A stretch of 64,000 nucleotides of DNA from Corallococcus carmarthensis (GTDB lineage: Bacteria; Myxococcota; Myxococcia; Myxococcales; Myxococcaceae), in assembly GCF_003611695.1 (NCBI RefSeq), contig NZ_RAWE01000002.1, forward strand, positions 62,001 through 126,000, in the 5' to 3' direction. A program made the translations under genes and the position numbers. This document shows, in pieces, positions 36,295-44,547 of the stretch (positions are counted from its first letter, which is position 1; each line of letters opens with the position of its first letter). The notes under the pieces were generated by a model. The model was not told the DNA's origin. It did not search any database and saw nothing but the letters and a program-made list of their open reading frames with translations.

Positions 36295-36762
36295 ATGTCG
36301 CTCCCCCTCGTCCACATCTACTGCGACGGCGCCTGTTCGCCGAACCCCGGCCTGGGAGGCTGGGGGGCCATCCTCATCGCTCCCGAGCGCAAGGACTACC
36401 GCAAGGAGCTCCAGGGCTCGGAGGCGGACTCCACCAACAACCGGATGGAGTTGACCGCGGCGCTCGTCGCGCTGAAGGCCCTGAAGATGCCGTGCCGCGT
36501 CCAGGTGTTCACCGATTCGAAGTACGTGTGCAACGCCTTCGCGGAGAAGTGGCTGGACGCGTGGCAGGGCAATGGCTGGCGCACGTCAGCCAAGAAGCCC
36601 GTGTCCAACGCGGACCTGTGGCGCGAGCTGCTGGACGCCGTCCGCGCCCATCAGGTGACCTGGCACTGGGTTCGGGGCCACTCGGATGACGTGGAGAACA
36701 ACCGCGCGGATGCGCTGGCCGTGGCGGCCCGGCTCGAACTGGCGGCCCGGCTGGGACGGTAG
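36295..36762 (+). CDS. rnhA: Ribonuclease HI
   Basis: 155 residues, the family's usual length. Degrades the RNA strand of RNA-DNA hybrids. The four catalytic acids are visible: D11 in YCDGACSPNPGLGGWG, E52 in TNNRMELTA, D74 in VFTDSKYV and D139 in ENNRADALA, plus the assisting H129 in VRGHSDD. Divergent from the hydroxylase-like gene and convergent with an outer-membrane protein gene (3 bases apart). Confidence 0.96.
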   Translation: MSLPLVHIYCDGACSPNPGLGGWGAILIAPERKDYRKELQGSEADSTNNRMELTAALVALKALKMPCRVQVFTDSKYVCNAFAEKWLDAWQGNGWRTSAKKPVSNADLWRELLDAVRAHQVTWHWVRGHSDDVENNRADALAVAARLELAARLGR

Positions 36763-36765
36763 GGG

Positions 36766-37788
36766 TCACGGAGCCGGGTTGCCGGCAGGCCGGCTGTTCG
36801 AGGCCGTGGGATGCGTCGGGCGCCAGCTCAGCATCATCCGCAGATAGGGCGCGGGCTTCGTCGAGGGGGAGAAGGTGGAGGAGATCCGCTTCCGGTCCTC
36901 GTCGAGGAGGGCGTAGTCATTCATGAAGTCGACGCCCACGGATGAGCTCAGCCACAGGTTGTCCGTGCCCATGCGGACATTCATGGTGGGGCCAAAACGC
37001 AGCGACGTCTCACGCGCGAAAAAGGCACCCTCCAGCGGGCTGTTGCCCGGTGGCTGGATGCGGAAGACCTGGAGGTCGAATGCGCCCGTGAAGCCCCATT
37101 CGAAGCCATTGCCCACCTTCATGAGCATCGAGGCCCGGGGAAATCCCACCTCCAGGATGTAGGGCTCCTTGCGGTAGGCGAAGCCCACCAGGGGGAAGAT
37201 GGGGACGATGGCGAACGGATATTGCGAAGCCAGGCCCAGGGTCAGCGTCATCCTCGGGTCTCCGCCAATGAAGTAGTTCGCCATGACGAAGGCCGACCAG
37301 GACGCGTCCGTCCCGAGGTTGAAGTCCTTGGTGAAGTCCGTGCTCGCGCTTCCCGAGGCTCCGGCCATCAGCAGCCACCGGGGGGCCACCGGGCGCACGA
37401 GCGTGAGGCCCAGCTGGAAGTTCTGGAACTTGCCGCCCAGCTTTCCCTCCGGAGCGGTGAGCAGCCGGCCCCGGCGCTGCATTTCAATCCACTGGCCCCC
37501 GAACCCCAGCAGCGGAACGAGTCGCGTCTGGCCCAGGGTGAAGGAGGGCAGCAAGGGGCGCACCTCGAGCTGGAGGTGCCCCTCCAGCTTATCGCCCTGC
37601 GAGCCAATCTCCGTGCCGCGTGTGAAGGTGAAGCCCACGTAGCCGCGGTCCTCCGACGTCTGCGCGCTCGTGGTGCCAGCGGACAGCAGGGCGGCGGTGA
37701 AGAGAAGAAGGCGGGTCCCCTCACTCCGGGCACGGGAGGGCGCCTTGCGGACGGGGGACAACAGGGTGGTGGCGTGGGTGAGGTTCAT
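36766..37788 (-). CDS. Outer-membrane beta-barrel-like protein
   Basis: 340 residues from the ATG at 37788; a GAGGAGG lies 12 bases upstream. A signal peptide with LLLFTAALLSAGTTSAQ precedes alternating hydrophobic/polar strands (GFTFTRGTEIG, LQLEVRPLLPSFTLG, FQNFQLGLTLVRPVAP, WSAFVMANYFIGG, NDYALLDEDRK), typical of outer-membrane barrels; the pattern resembles DUF6268-type proteins. Function unknown. The N-terminus has ~20 basic residues before the hydrophobic core, long for a signal peptide. Confidence 0.7.
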   Translation of the reverse strand: MNLTHATTLLSPVRKAPSRARSEGTRLLLFTAALLSAGTTSAQTSEDRGYVGFTFTRGTEIGSQGDKLEGHLQLEVRPLLPSFTLGQTRLVPLLGFGGQWIEMQRRGRLLTAPEGKLGGKFQNFQLGLTLVRPVAPRWLLMAGASGSASTDFTKDFNLGTDASWSAFVMANYFIGGDPRMTLTLGLASQYPFAIVPIFPLVGFAYRKEPYILEVGFPRASMLMKVGNGFEWGFTGAFDLQVFRIQPPGNSPLEGAFFARETSLRFGPTMNVRMGTDNLWLSSSVGVDFMNDYALLDEDRKRISSTFSPSTKPAPYLRMMLSWRPTHPTASNSRPAGNPAP

Positions 37789-37896
37789 GGTCCGGCGCGG
37801 CCTCCTCGGAATGGGCTGCACTGCGATTGAAGGGATGCAGACAATGCGGTGGGGCCGGCCCTCACCCTCCGCGGCTGAAGCGATTTCACGCGCGTG

Positions 37897-38073
37897 TCAC
37901 GGCTTGCGCGCGGTGCGACGGCCTTCTTGACGGTGTTTCACCAGGGGCTTCCGGGGACTGGAGGCCGGGAGGGGAGACTTCCTCGCCGGGCGGCCCTCGC
38001 CTCCGCGCGCGGGCTCCTGTTTGGGAGGCGTCCCCTGCGGCAACAGCATGAGCATGTAGAGCATCATGAACAT
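37897..38073 (-). CDS. Small cationic single-pass membrane protein
   Basis: 58 residues. The ATG at 38073 has an ideal AGGAG Shine-Dalgarno five bases upstream. A Met/Leu-rich hydrophobic N-terminus (MFMMLYMLMLLP) is followed by a strongly basic, Pro/Arg/Lys-rich tail ending RRTARKP. It lies downstream of the TetR gene on the same strand, with an inverted repeat matching the TetR-upstream site at 38107-38128. No family recognised; looks like a membrane-anchored regulatory microprotein. Confidence 0.55.
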   Translation of the reverse strand: MFMMLYMLMLLPQGTPPKQEPARGGEGRPARKSPLPASSPRKPLVKHRQEGRRTARKP

Positions 38074-38106
38074 GGCGACTCCTGTGAACCACCCATGGAG
38101 GCAGGT

Positions 38107-38128
38107 GTTACTAAGCTCCTGCTCAATA
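38107..38128. promoter_or_regulatory. TetR operator-like inverted repeat upstream of the microprotein
   Basis: Half-sites TTACTAAGC and GCTCAATAA with a 4-bp spacer (7 of 9 positions symmetrical). The TTACTnA half-site is shared with the palindrome in front of the adjacent TetR gene. Confidence 0.45.
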
Positions 38129-38177
38129 ATTTGACGAGCGAAGGAGATGTGGGGCCTGGGGCGTCATGCGGAGGGCT

Positions 38178-38801
38178 TCAGCGGCGGGTGGCCGGCTCGG
38201 CCGGGCGTTGGGCTCCGTGCATCAGCAACTCGAGGAGCCTCCGGACGAAGAGGGGCGCCGTGGGATGCTTGAACGGAGTGGTGGGGGTGCGGAAGATCTG
38301 CCCCACGACGTAGTCCTTGAGGCCGCCCAGGAAGGCGTAGGTGAACACCTCGGGGTCCACGGCCCGGAGGCGACCCAGGTCCACCTCACCCTGGAGATAG
38401 GCCACGAGGAAGTCGAAGTAGGGGTCTCGTGGATGCGAGGTGCTCGCGGAGCCGCCGGACGCGGCGGGGGCGCTCGGGTTGCTCAGCGCGAGCATGGACA
38501 GGGGGATCATCACCCGGAGGGTGCCCACGAGCGCGACCCCCGCGTCCTGGAGGTTTTCGACCACGGAGCCCACGCCAATGCGTGCCTTGAGCTCGGCGAC
38601 CTCCGGGGGCGGGATGAGGTCCACGTCGAGCGCCGCGCGGAACAGCCCTTCCTTGGTCTTGAACCGGCGGAAGATGATGCCCTCGGACACGCGCGCCCGC
38701 TCGGCCACCATCGCGGAGGTGGCACGCACGCCATGCGCCAGGAAGATCTCCCGCGCGGCGTCGAGGATGTCTTCGTCGCGAATGGAGACGGGGCGGGCCA
38801 T
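38178..38801 (-). CDS. TetR/AcrR family transcriptional regulator
   Basis: 207 residues. N-terminal HTH (RDEDILDAAREIFLAHGV, SAMVAERARVSEGIIFRRFKTKEGLFRA) typical of TetR/AcrR repressors. The C-terminal ligand domain (about 65-207) has no recognisable subclass. A palindrome with TTACTnA half-sites lies 15-36 bases upstream of the start, consistent with autorepression. Its likely partner is the small membrane protein downstream. Confidence 0.93.
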   Translation of the reverse strand: MARPVSIRDEDILDAAREIFLAHGVRATSAMVAERARVSEGIIFRRFKTKEGLFRAALDVDLIPPPEVAELKARIGVGSVVENLQDAGVALVGTLRVMIPLSMLALSNPSAPAASGGSASTSHPRDPYFDFLVAYLQGEVDLGRLRAVDPEVFTYAFLGGLKDYVVGQIFRTPTTPFKHPTAPLFVRRLLELLMHGAQRPAEPATRR

Positions 38802-38816
38802 GGAGTTATCGAGTTT

Positions 38817-38837
38817 TTACTCAAATACTTGTTAGTA
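38817..38837. promoter_or_regulatory. TetR operator-like inverted repeat in front of the tetR gene
   Basis: TTACTCAA...TTGTTAGTA; the outer half-sites TACTCA and TTAGTA are near-symmetrical. It lies in an AT-rich promoter-like segment just upstream of the TetR ATG and matches the site at 38107-38128. A second small inverted repeat GAGT-TTTT-ACTC overlaps its left edge. Confidence 0.45.
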
Positions 38838-38925
38838 CGCGGCCTCCCCGGGTGTCAAGTTCAGGGGGGCGCGCCTCCCGGGCCGTTTCTCCACGCCGGA
38901 GAGACGACCGGTAGGATGACGCTCC

Positions 38926-39738
38926 ATGGACATCCTCCTGATGTGTCTTGCCCTGGCGGTCCCCCCATTGGTTTCGAGCCCGGTGGACTCCGGAGTGACT
39001 GCCGCGTCGGGGGCGGTCGAGGTCCGGTCGCTTTCGCTGCTGGGTGTCGACGTGAATCGCGGCCTCGTGGGCCTCAAGGTCGTGACGACCGCGAAGGCAT
39101 ACGACGAACTGGATGGTTCGAGCGTTGGAACCGAACGCATCACGCCCGCGCGTTGTCAGTACGCTGGCATGAACAAGACGCCGTTCGATGGCGTGATGCT
39201 CGCCCTCCTGCGCGCCGGAGCGGACGACGAATCGTGGGAAGTCTATGAGCCCACGCACCATGCCTCGGGGTGTACGGCCCCTGCCGTCTCCAAGGCGCGA
39301 CTCGCCGAGGCCAAGGCGGCGTTCGCCAAAGCGAACATGCCCATGGACAAGGAGGTCCCGTTCACGGCAACGCCGGACGCCAAGGGGCGGATGTCCCTGA
39401 AGCTCGGCGACCGCACGGTCGTTCTTCAGGCGGTCGAAAAGGACGAGGCGTGCGACGCCGAGGCGCAGCCTGAGAAGGTCAAGGCGTCGCACTGCGACGA
39501 AGCGAACGATCGAATCCTCATCGTGACCGTCCTGGCCGACGGCAAGCCTGTCCATGAGAGCTGGGGCACCTACACAGCCTCCTATGCAGGCCATGCCAGC
39601 TTGAAGGTGATGGGCGCTTTCGTGAGTGGCACGAAGGTGCTCCTGCTCCAGCGGTTCACGGTGGGAAGCGGCATGAAGGGCCCCAGCGAGGCATCCACCA
39701 CGCTCAGTGTCTCGCCTGTTCTCGACTTCGCCCCATGA
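38926..39738 (+). CDS. Hypothetical exported protein
   Basis: 270 residues. A short N-terminal signal-like stretch (DILLMCLALAVPPLVSS) and a soluble rest with scattered Cys (ARCQYAG, ASGCTAP, DEACDAEA, ASHCDEA) in pairs that could form disulfides. No domain recognised. A Gly/Ala/Asp-rich, beta-prone composition fits a periplasmic or secreted protein. Its stop overlaps an ATG (ATGA) that opens a short, frameshifted remnant ORF. Confidence 0.7.
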   Translation: MDILLMCLALAVPPLVSSPVDSGVTAASGAVEVRSLSLLGVDVNRGLVGLKVVTTAKAYDELDGSSVGTERITPARCQYAGMNKTPFDGVMLALLRAGADDESWEVYEPTHHASGCTAPAVSKARLAEAKAAFAKANMPMDKEVPFTATPDAKGRMSLKLGDRTVVLQAVEKDEACDAEAQPEKVKASHCDEANDRILIVTVLADGKPVHESWGTYTASYAGHASLKVMGAFVSGTKVLLLQRFTVGSGMKGPSEASTTLSVSPVLDFAP

Positions 39739-39855
39739 AGCACCGGGTCGTTGTGTTCGCGCTCGCGGCATCCGCGCGTTTGCTCTGACGCTGTTCTTCG
39801 GCGAGCCGTTTGACGACTTCGCGGAACGGCAGGGATTGCGACCGCGGCAGGCCTC

Positions 39856-40371
39856 TCACGGAGCCGGGACGAACGGCTCCACCCCGGCCGGCCCTTTCGT
39901 GACTCGCGCCTCGTCGCCGGCGGTGAGTCCCCGCAGGGGTGTATCCCGGCCCGCGACGATGAAGGGCGCCCAGTAGTAGGGATGGGGCCGGTGCTGACGG
40001 AGTGCGCGCATGGCCTCTCGCAGCGCCTCGCCCCGTCCCCGTCCCGCCAGCAGGTGGCGATAGTAGAGCTCCATCAGCGCGCTCGTCGTCTCATCCTCCA
40101 CCTTCCACGGGCTCGTCACGACCGTCTCCGCGCCCGCCACCAGGAAGGCCCGGCGCAGCCCGTACACGCCCTGCCCGAGCGGGACGTCTCCTCGGCCCGT
40201 GTCGCATGCGGACAGGACGACCAGCTGGGTGCCCCACAGGTCCAGCCCCGCCAGCTCCAGCGCCGTCACCAGCGCGTTGCCAGGGCCGGGGCGCGCCGGG
40301 TCGCGCGTTCCGGCGAAGACGAGGCCGGAGCGCAGCAGGGGATCCAAGGCGCCGGGGGGCCGATGAATCAT
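39856..40371 (-). pseudogene. Truncated CHAT-domain (caspase-like) gene
   Basis: Conserved C-terminal half of a CHAT peptidase domain: LDPLLRSGLVFAG, LWGTQLVVLSACDTGRGDVP (the SACxTG catalytic Cys), GVYGLRRAFLVAGAETVV, and MELYYRHLLAGRGRGEALREAM, PYYWAPFIVAG. The upstream half with the catalytic His (typically xHxxTHG) is absent, replaced by the TerB gene on the same strand 17 bases away. No ribosome site precedes the first Met. So the gene has lost its 5' end and is probably inactive. The preserved frame and codon use suggest recent decay. Confidence 0.7.
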
Positions 40372-40388
40372 GCAGGGGCCGCCGCGCT

Positions 40389-40820
40389 TCAGAGCAGCTT
40401 GGCCATGATCTCCTGCTCGCGCTGCTCGAGCTTGATGGAGTCGAGCGTCCATCCGATGAGCGCGTCTGCGGCCGACACGTCGAAACCGAAGGCGCTGGCG
40501 GCATCCTTCACGGCCGCGCGCTCCTCGTTCGCGATCTCGCCGTCGGCGCACGCCACCTCGACGAGCATGCGCAGCAGGGAGACCCGCAGCTCGCGGACCT
40601 CGATCTTGCGGACGATGTCCGTGAGGTTGCCGGGCTGCTTGAACTCCTTTTCGATGACCGCGGCGACCTGTTCATCCCGGGGCGACAGCCCCAGCCCCCG
40701 CACCACGTCATCGAGCTGCTGGCGCTCGTCTTCGGTGACGCGGCCATCGCTCGCCGCCACGTTGGCCATGGCCTGGACGAACGCCAGGAGCTGCTCCTCG
40801 GGATACTCGCGCGTCGTCAT
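40389..40820 (-). CDS. TerB-like (tellurite resistance/DUF533) protein
   Basis: 143 residues from the ATG at 40820 (GGAG upstream); the upstream extension overlaps a divergent methyltransferase gene and is not credible. All-helical with the TerB signature: VQAMANVAASDGRVTEDERQQL and, repeated, ACADGEIANEERAAVKDAA, giving paired acidic motifs. Binds metal in the family and is linked to stress responses; role here unknown. Confidence 0.8.
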   Translation of the reverse strand: MTTREYPEEQLLAFVQAMANVAASDGRVTEDERQQLDDVVRGLGLSPRDEQVAAVIEKEFKQPGNLTDIVRKIEVRELRVSLLRMLVEVACADGEIANEERAAVKDAASAFGFDVSAADALIGWTLDSIKLEQREQEIMAKLL

Positions 40821-40989
40821 CTCGTCTCCAGGGTGGGACAGGGCTGCTGGGGGACCCAGGTTAATGGGCGCCAGCGCGGAGCGAAAACGGATTTCGTCCC
40901 TGGGCCGGGAGCCCCGGGGCGCAGCGGACTGCCTGGCTGCTCCATGCGACGCTGCGCGGTGCGGCACTGTCCCGCCACGGAGACCGACG

Positions 40990-41724
40990 ATGAGCAGCCA
41001 ATACGACCTGCTGGCGAAGCTGAGCGAGGCCACGGCCGCGGCGCCCTACCGCAAGTACTTCGAGGAGTTCACCTTCTTCAATGCGCTGGGCGACGTCGCG
41101 GGCAGGACGGTGTTGGACGTCGCGTGTGGCACCGGGCTCTACAGCCGGCGACTGAAGCGGCGCGGCGCGAGCCGGGTCCTCGGGGTCGACGCCTCCCAGG
41201 GGATGATTGACTACGCGTGCCACCTGGAGCGCGAGTCCCCGCTGGGCATCGAATACGTCGTCCAGGATGCGGCCCACGCGGAAGCCCTGGGCCTCTTCGA
41301 CGTGGTGGTGGCGACGTACCTGCTGCACTACGCGCCCACGCGACAGGACCTGGGGGCGATGTGCGCCATGCTCCGGCGCTCGCTCGCGCCGGGAAACCGG
41401 CTGGTGTCCATCTGCATGAACCCCGACGTCCAGCTCGCGGACCCCGGCTACTACCGGCCCTACGGCTTCGAGGTCCACTCGCGCGGCCAGGAGGGCGACG
41501 AGGCGCGGCTGTCCGGCATCCTCCCCGACCTGCCCTTCACGCTCGTCGCGTACCACTGGTCGCGTCCCACCTATGAGGCCGCGCTCCGGGACGCGGGCTT
41601 CCGGGACATCACCTGGCGAAGGCCGGAGGTCTCCCCCGAGGGGCTCTCCGCCATGGGCGCCAGCTACTGGGACGCCTACCTGCGCCAGCCTCACGCCGCC
41701 GTGTTCACCTGCGTGGCGGCGTAG
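40990..41724 (+). CDS. Class I SAM-dependent methyltransferase
   Basis: 244 residues from the ATG at 40990. Motif I TVLDVACGTGLYSRRL, post-I VLGVDASQGMIDYA, and FDVVVATYLLHYAPTRQDL are standard for the family. The C-terminal part (YHWSRPTYEAALRDAGFRDI) resembles small-molecule methyltransferases. Substrate unknown. It is divergent from the TerB gene and its 3' end overlaps that of the convergent DUF72 gene by 20 bases. Confidence 0.9.
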   Translation: MSSQYDLLAKLSEATAAAPYRKYFEEFTFFNALGDVAGRTVLDVACGTGLYSRRLKRRGASRVLGVDASQGMIDYACHLERESPLGIEYVVQDAAHAEALGLFDVVVATYLLHYAPTRQDLGAMCAMLRRSLAPGNRLVSICMNPDVQLADPGYYRPYGFEVHSRGQEGDEARLSGILPDLPFTLVAYHWSRPTYEAALRDAGFRDITWRRPEVSPEGLSAMGASYWDAYLRQPHAAVFTCVAA

Positions 41725-42502
41725 CTCCGCGCGGGGAGGTCGAACCCGGCGCGGACTCCGGAACGCGATGCAGCAATGACAATGCATTGGGGAGGGCCGC
41801 GCCTTCCGCCGTGTTGTCGAAGATGCACCACACCCGGCGGCCGGCCTGCTCGTGGCCGGAGATCTCCACGGCCAGGTCCTCCAGGAACGCGGGAGGGTAT
41901 TCGGAGTAATACATCCTCGGCGAGCCGTGCAGCCGGTAGTAGACGACCTCCGCGTCGGGTGGCGGGGGCGCGCTCACCGCGGGCGGATCCGCTCGCACGT
42001 AGCGGATGCGTGCGGCGTCCAGCACCTGCCGCGCCTCGTCCGTGAACCAGGTCCGATGCCTGGGTTCGCACACGACGTCCACCGGGGTCCGCTCCCGCAG
42101 GGACTGGAAGAACGCGCGGGCCGTTTCGTGTTCGTGCTGGAGGCTGGGGGGCAGCTGCACCAACAGGCATCCCAGCTTTGCTTCCAGGTGGCCCGCCTCT
42201 CCCAGGAAGCGCTCGAGCGGCTCGCGCGCGTCGCGCAATCGCAGCTCATGGGTGATGACCTTGGGGACCTTCACCGCGAAGCGGAAGGTCTCCGGAGCGC
42301 TGTCACGCCAGCGGGCGTAGGTGCCGGGCCGGTGCGGCCGGTAGAAGGAGGAGTTGATCTCCACCGCGGGAAGGACGCGCGCATAGCGCTCCAGGTGGGT
42401 CCCCGTCGTGGGGAAGGATTCACCCACCGCGCTCGACAGGCTCCAGCCGGCACAGCCGACCCGGCAGCGCTCGTGGGAAGGGCTCGAAGGTCCGTGGCGC
42501 AC
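41705..42502 (-). CDS. DUF72 family protein (YecE-like)
   Basis: 265 residues. Begins with GTG. TIM-barrel-like DUF72 motifs: VGCAGWSL, LPAVEINSSFYR, FRFAVKVPKVITHELRL, PVDVVCEPRHRTW, YYRLHGSPRMYYSEYP and VWCIFDNTAEGAALPNAL. Function of the family is unknown; it is often found with Fe-S or radical-related genes. It follows the redoxin gene by 114 bases and may or may not be in the same transcript. Confidence 0.9.
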   Translation of the reverse strand: MRHGPSSPSHERCRVGCAGWSLSSAVGESFPTTGTHLERYARVLPAVEINSSFYRPHRPGTYARWRDSAPETFRFAVKVPKVITHELRLRDAREPLERFLGEAGHLEAKLGCLLVQLPPSLQHEHETARAFFQSLRERTPVDVVCEPRHRTWFTDEARQVLDAARIRYVRADPPAVSAPPPPDAEVVYYRLHGSPRMYYSEYPPAFLEDLAVEISGHEQAGRRVWCIFDNTAEGAALPNALSLLHRVPESAPGSTSPRGATPPRR

Positions 42503-42616
42503 CGGGGGAACCTACGCACGGGCGGGCACGACGGCATGCCGGCCCGGGCCCGGGTCTCGCGTCGCGAAGCCGGAGCTCGGGCTGCGGCTCGGGCATGCCT
42601 TCCATGTGGTCTGGTG

Positions 42617-43195
42617 TCAGCCCTGCGCGGCATCCGAAGGCACGGCGCAGCCGCTGTCGTCGCAGCCCGCGGCGGGAAGCACCTGGGTTGTAGGCCGCTG
42701 CGCAGCGGACGCCTGGCCCGTATGGGCCTCGAGCAGCAGGGTCTGCAGCTCGGCGCCCAGCTGCAGGTCGTCGTGAACCCCGAAGAGCTGCCGGCGAAGA
42801 CGTCCCTGTGCGTCGATGAGGACCGTCGTTGGCGTTCCCTGCATGGCGTACGCCCTCATGGTCCGTGGGATGGGGTCTCCGCCTTCGCCGGGTGCGTCCA
42901 CGCCCACAGGGAATCTCACCCGGTATTCGTGGAGGAACGCCCGAAGGGACTCGAGCTTCATGGCCTCGTGGTGCTCGAAGACCGTGTGCAGCCCGACCAC
43001 GACGAGCGGCGCACCCGCGAAGACTTCCGCGACGCGCTGTGCCTGTGGAATGCCTCGGGCGACGCATCCCGGGCAGAGCATCTGGAAGGCGTGGAGGAGG
43101 ATGACCTTGCCGCGGAGTCGCTCGAGCGTGAGCGTCTCCGGGGTGTTGAGCCAGTCGGTCGTCGTCCGCCACGCCGGTGCGGGGCGCGGCGTCAT
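42617..43195 (-). CDS. Redoxin/TlpA-like thiol-disulfide protein (CPGC motif)
   Basis: 192 residues from the ATG at 43195, which overlaps the stop of the protoglobin gene as ATGA. The thioredoxin-like fold has the active-site CPGC (C41, C44) in HAFQMLCPGCVARGIPQ, then VVVGLHTVFEHHEAM and the cis-Pro strand MQGTPTTVLIDAQGRLRRQ. The family is AhpC/TSA-like or TlpA-like. An extra Cys pair (CDDSGC, C178/C183) near the C-terminus could shuttle electrons to the active site. No signal peptide, so probably cytosolic. Co-translation with a haem protein and a Cys-rich regulator points to redox sensing or repair. Confidence 0.8.
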   Translation of the reverse strand: MTPRPAPAWRTTTDWLNTPETLTLERLRGKVILLHAFQMLCPGCVARGIPQAQRVAEVFAGAPLVVVGLHTVFEHHEAMKLESLRAFLHEYRVRFPVGVDAPGEGGDPIPRTMRAYAMQGTPTTVLIDAQGRLRRQLFGVHDDLQLGAELQTLLLEAHTGQASAAQRPTTQVLPAAGCDDSGCAVPSDAAQG

Positions 43196-43782
43196 CAGAA
43201 GTCCCCGTCCTTGACGTAGGGGTGGGCCCAGAGCGTCACCTGCAACAGGCACGACTTGACCCACGCCGCATACATCTTCTCGACGTCCTCCGCGGAGTGG
43301 TCCTGCTCGGCCAGGAAGGGGCGCAGGGTGAAGGTGACCGGGAAGATGAGCGCGAACAGGTTCCGGAACGGCACGAGGTCCGTGGAGGGGGTTCCGTCTG
43401 TCTTGTTCTTCTTCACGCGATGGTGGCGCAGGCCGATCTCGTGCTGGTAGTCGAGCCAGGCCTGGTCGTACCGGGCATTTGACGTGTCGAGAATCCACTG
43501 GCCGAAGCGCTTGCGGACGGGGGCGAGGTAGTCGCCCAGGGGCTTACCGTCTGTCTTTCCACTGAACGAGGCGAGCAGATGCGGTTGACTTCCAACAAAC
43601 CCATGCCAGACGTCGAGGATGGCCTCCACGCGCCCCTTCACGATGTCGTGTGACATGCGGAGGTACTTCACGTCCTCTTCGCCGAACAGGACGCTGGCCT
43701 TCATCTGTTCGAAGTCGGTGAGGGACACCGGAGAACGCGAAACGGACGACGTGCCAAGGGTATAGCCGGGGATATTGCTCAT
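43195..43782 (-). CDS. Protoglobin
   Basis: 195 residues from the ATG at 43782 (GGAG in GAAGGAGAAGAAG). Near full-length match to protoglobins: MSNIPGYTLG start, VLFGEEDVKYLRMSHDIV, ILDVWHGFVGSQPHLLASFSG, FGQWILDTSNARYDQAWLDY, and QHEIGLRHHRVKKNKTDG, where His120 (of the LRHH pair) is the expected proximal haem ligand. Protoglobins bind O2, CO or NO. No linked signalling domain, unlike globin-coupled sensors. Downstream ATGA coupling to the redoxin and the upstream Cys4 regulator suggest that it acts in gas or redox sensing. Confidence 0.9.
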   Translation of the reverse strand: MSNIPGYTLGTSSVSRSPVSLTDFEQMKASVLFGEEDVKYLRMSHDIVKGRVEAILDVWHGFVGSQPHLLASFSGKTDGKPLGDYLAPVRKRFGQWILDTSNARYDQAWLDYQHEIGLRHHRVKKNKTDGTPSTDLVPFRNLFALIFPVTFTLRPFLAEQDHSAEDVEKMYAAWVKSCLLQVTLWAHPYVKDGDF

Positions 43783-43876
43783 CTCTTCTTCTCCTTCGTG
43801 GAGCAAAGCTCCGCTGTCGCCGTCGGCCGGAATGGCCGCGGAATTCGTGTTCGCTCGTATGTGAGACGGATTGGCG

Positions 43877-44536
43877 TCAGCCGCGACGCATGAACTGCTC
43901 CCAGACCGCTCGTCGTGCCGGCTCAGCCGCGAGCTCATGCTCCGGGCAGTCGATGCGCAGTTGCTCACTGGAGAGCGGCGCGTCCACGAAGGCACAGTGA
44001 TGCGGTGATGTGCCTGGGCGCACGTTCGGCCGGAAGTGCGTGCAGGTAACACACATGCCAGTGATTGGAACGAGCCCCTGTTCCTGAAGCATCCGGATCA
44101 TCTTGACGATGCCGGCGAAGAACGCGCGCTGCTCCTCCGGGGAGAGGTCCGCGACCGCGTCCGCCATGAACTCGGGCCACGACCGCGCACGGGCACCGAG
44201 TGCGGCGCCCTCCGTCGTCGGTGTCAGGAGGCTGGCGCGTGGGTGCCTCGGGTCCGCGGAGCGGGTCACGAGCGCCTTTTCGACGAGGACGCGGACGGAG
44301 TCGCTGATGGTGGGAAGCGTCACGCCGAGGCGTTCGCTCAACTCCTTGCCGGTGAGGGGCCCGTCCGCGACCAGCGCGGCGAGGATCTGCCCCTGCGTGG
44401 CGGACAGGCCCGCTCCATTCGCCTGCTGCCACGACTGCTGCTTCATCGCGAGCCCGATCTTGTGCAGCCCGGTCGCGATGCGCGCGGAGATCGGCTCGCT
44501 GTTCTCGTCGAAGTACGCCGGTAGCTTCCCAGTCAT
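43877..44536 (-). CDS. MarR-type regulator with C-terminal four-cysteine cluster
   Basis: 219 residues from the ATG at 44536; a longer reading is in frame but crosses the palindrome at 44548. Winged helix-turn-helix with GPLTGKELSERLGVTLPTIS and a MarR wing (TRSADPRHPRASLLTPTTEG). The C-terminal tail is unusual for MarR: C162, C165, C181 and C197 (Cx2C-x15-C-x15-C) could bind an Fe-S cluster or zinc. Downstream are the protoglobin and redoxin genes. The palindrome AAGTTAGG-ACT-CCTAACTT 11 bases before its start is a good autoregulatory operator. Likely senses gas or redox state; cluster type is inference. Confidence 0.85.
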   Translation of the reverse strand: MTGKLPAYFDENSEPISARIATGLHKIGLAMKQQSWQQANGAGLSATQGQILAALVADGPLTGKELSERLGVTLPTISDSVRVLVEKALVTRSADPRHPRASLLTPTTEGAALGARARSWPEFMADAVADLSPEEQRAFFAGIVKMIRMLQEQGLVPITGMCVTCTHFRPNVRPGTSPHHCAFVDAPLSSEQLRIDCPEHELAAEPARRAVWEQFMRRG

Positions 44537-44547
44537 GCCCTTGATGT

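Noticed and set aside
42502..42617. DUF72 gene as part of the MarR-protoglobin-redoxin transcript
   Set aside because: The 114-bp gap contains palindromic GC stretches and no overlap; co-transcription cannot be claimed, so it is described separately.
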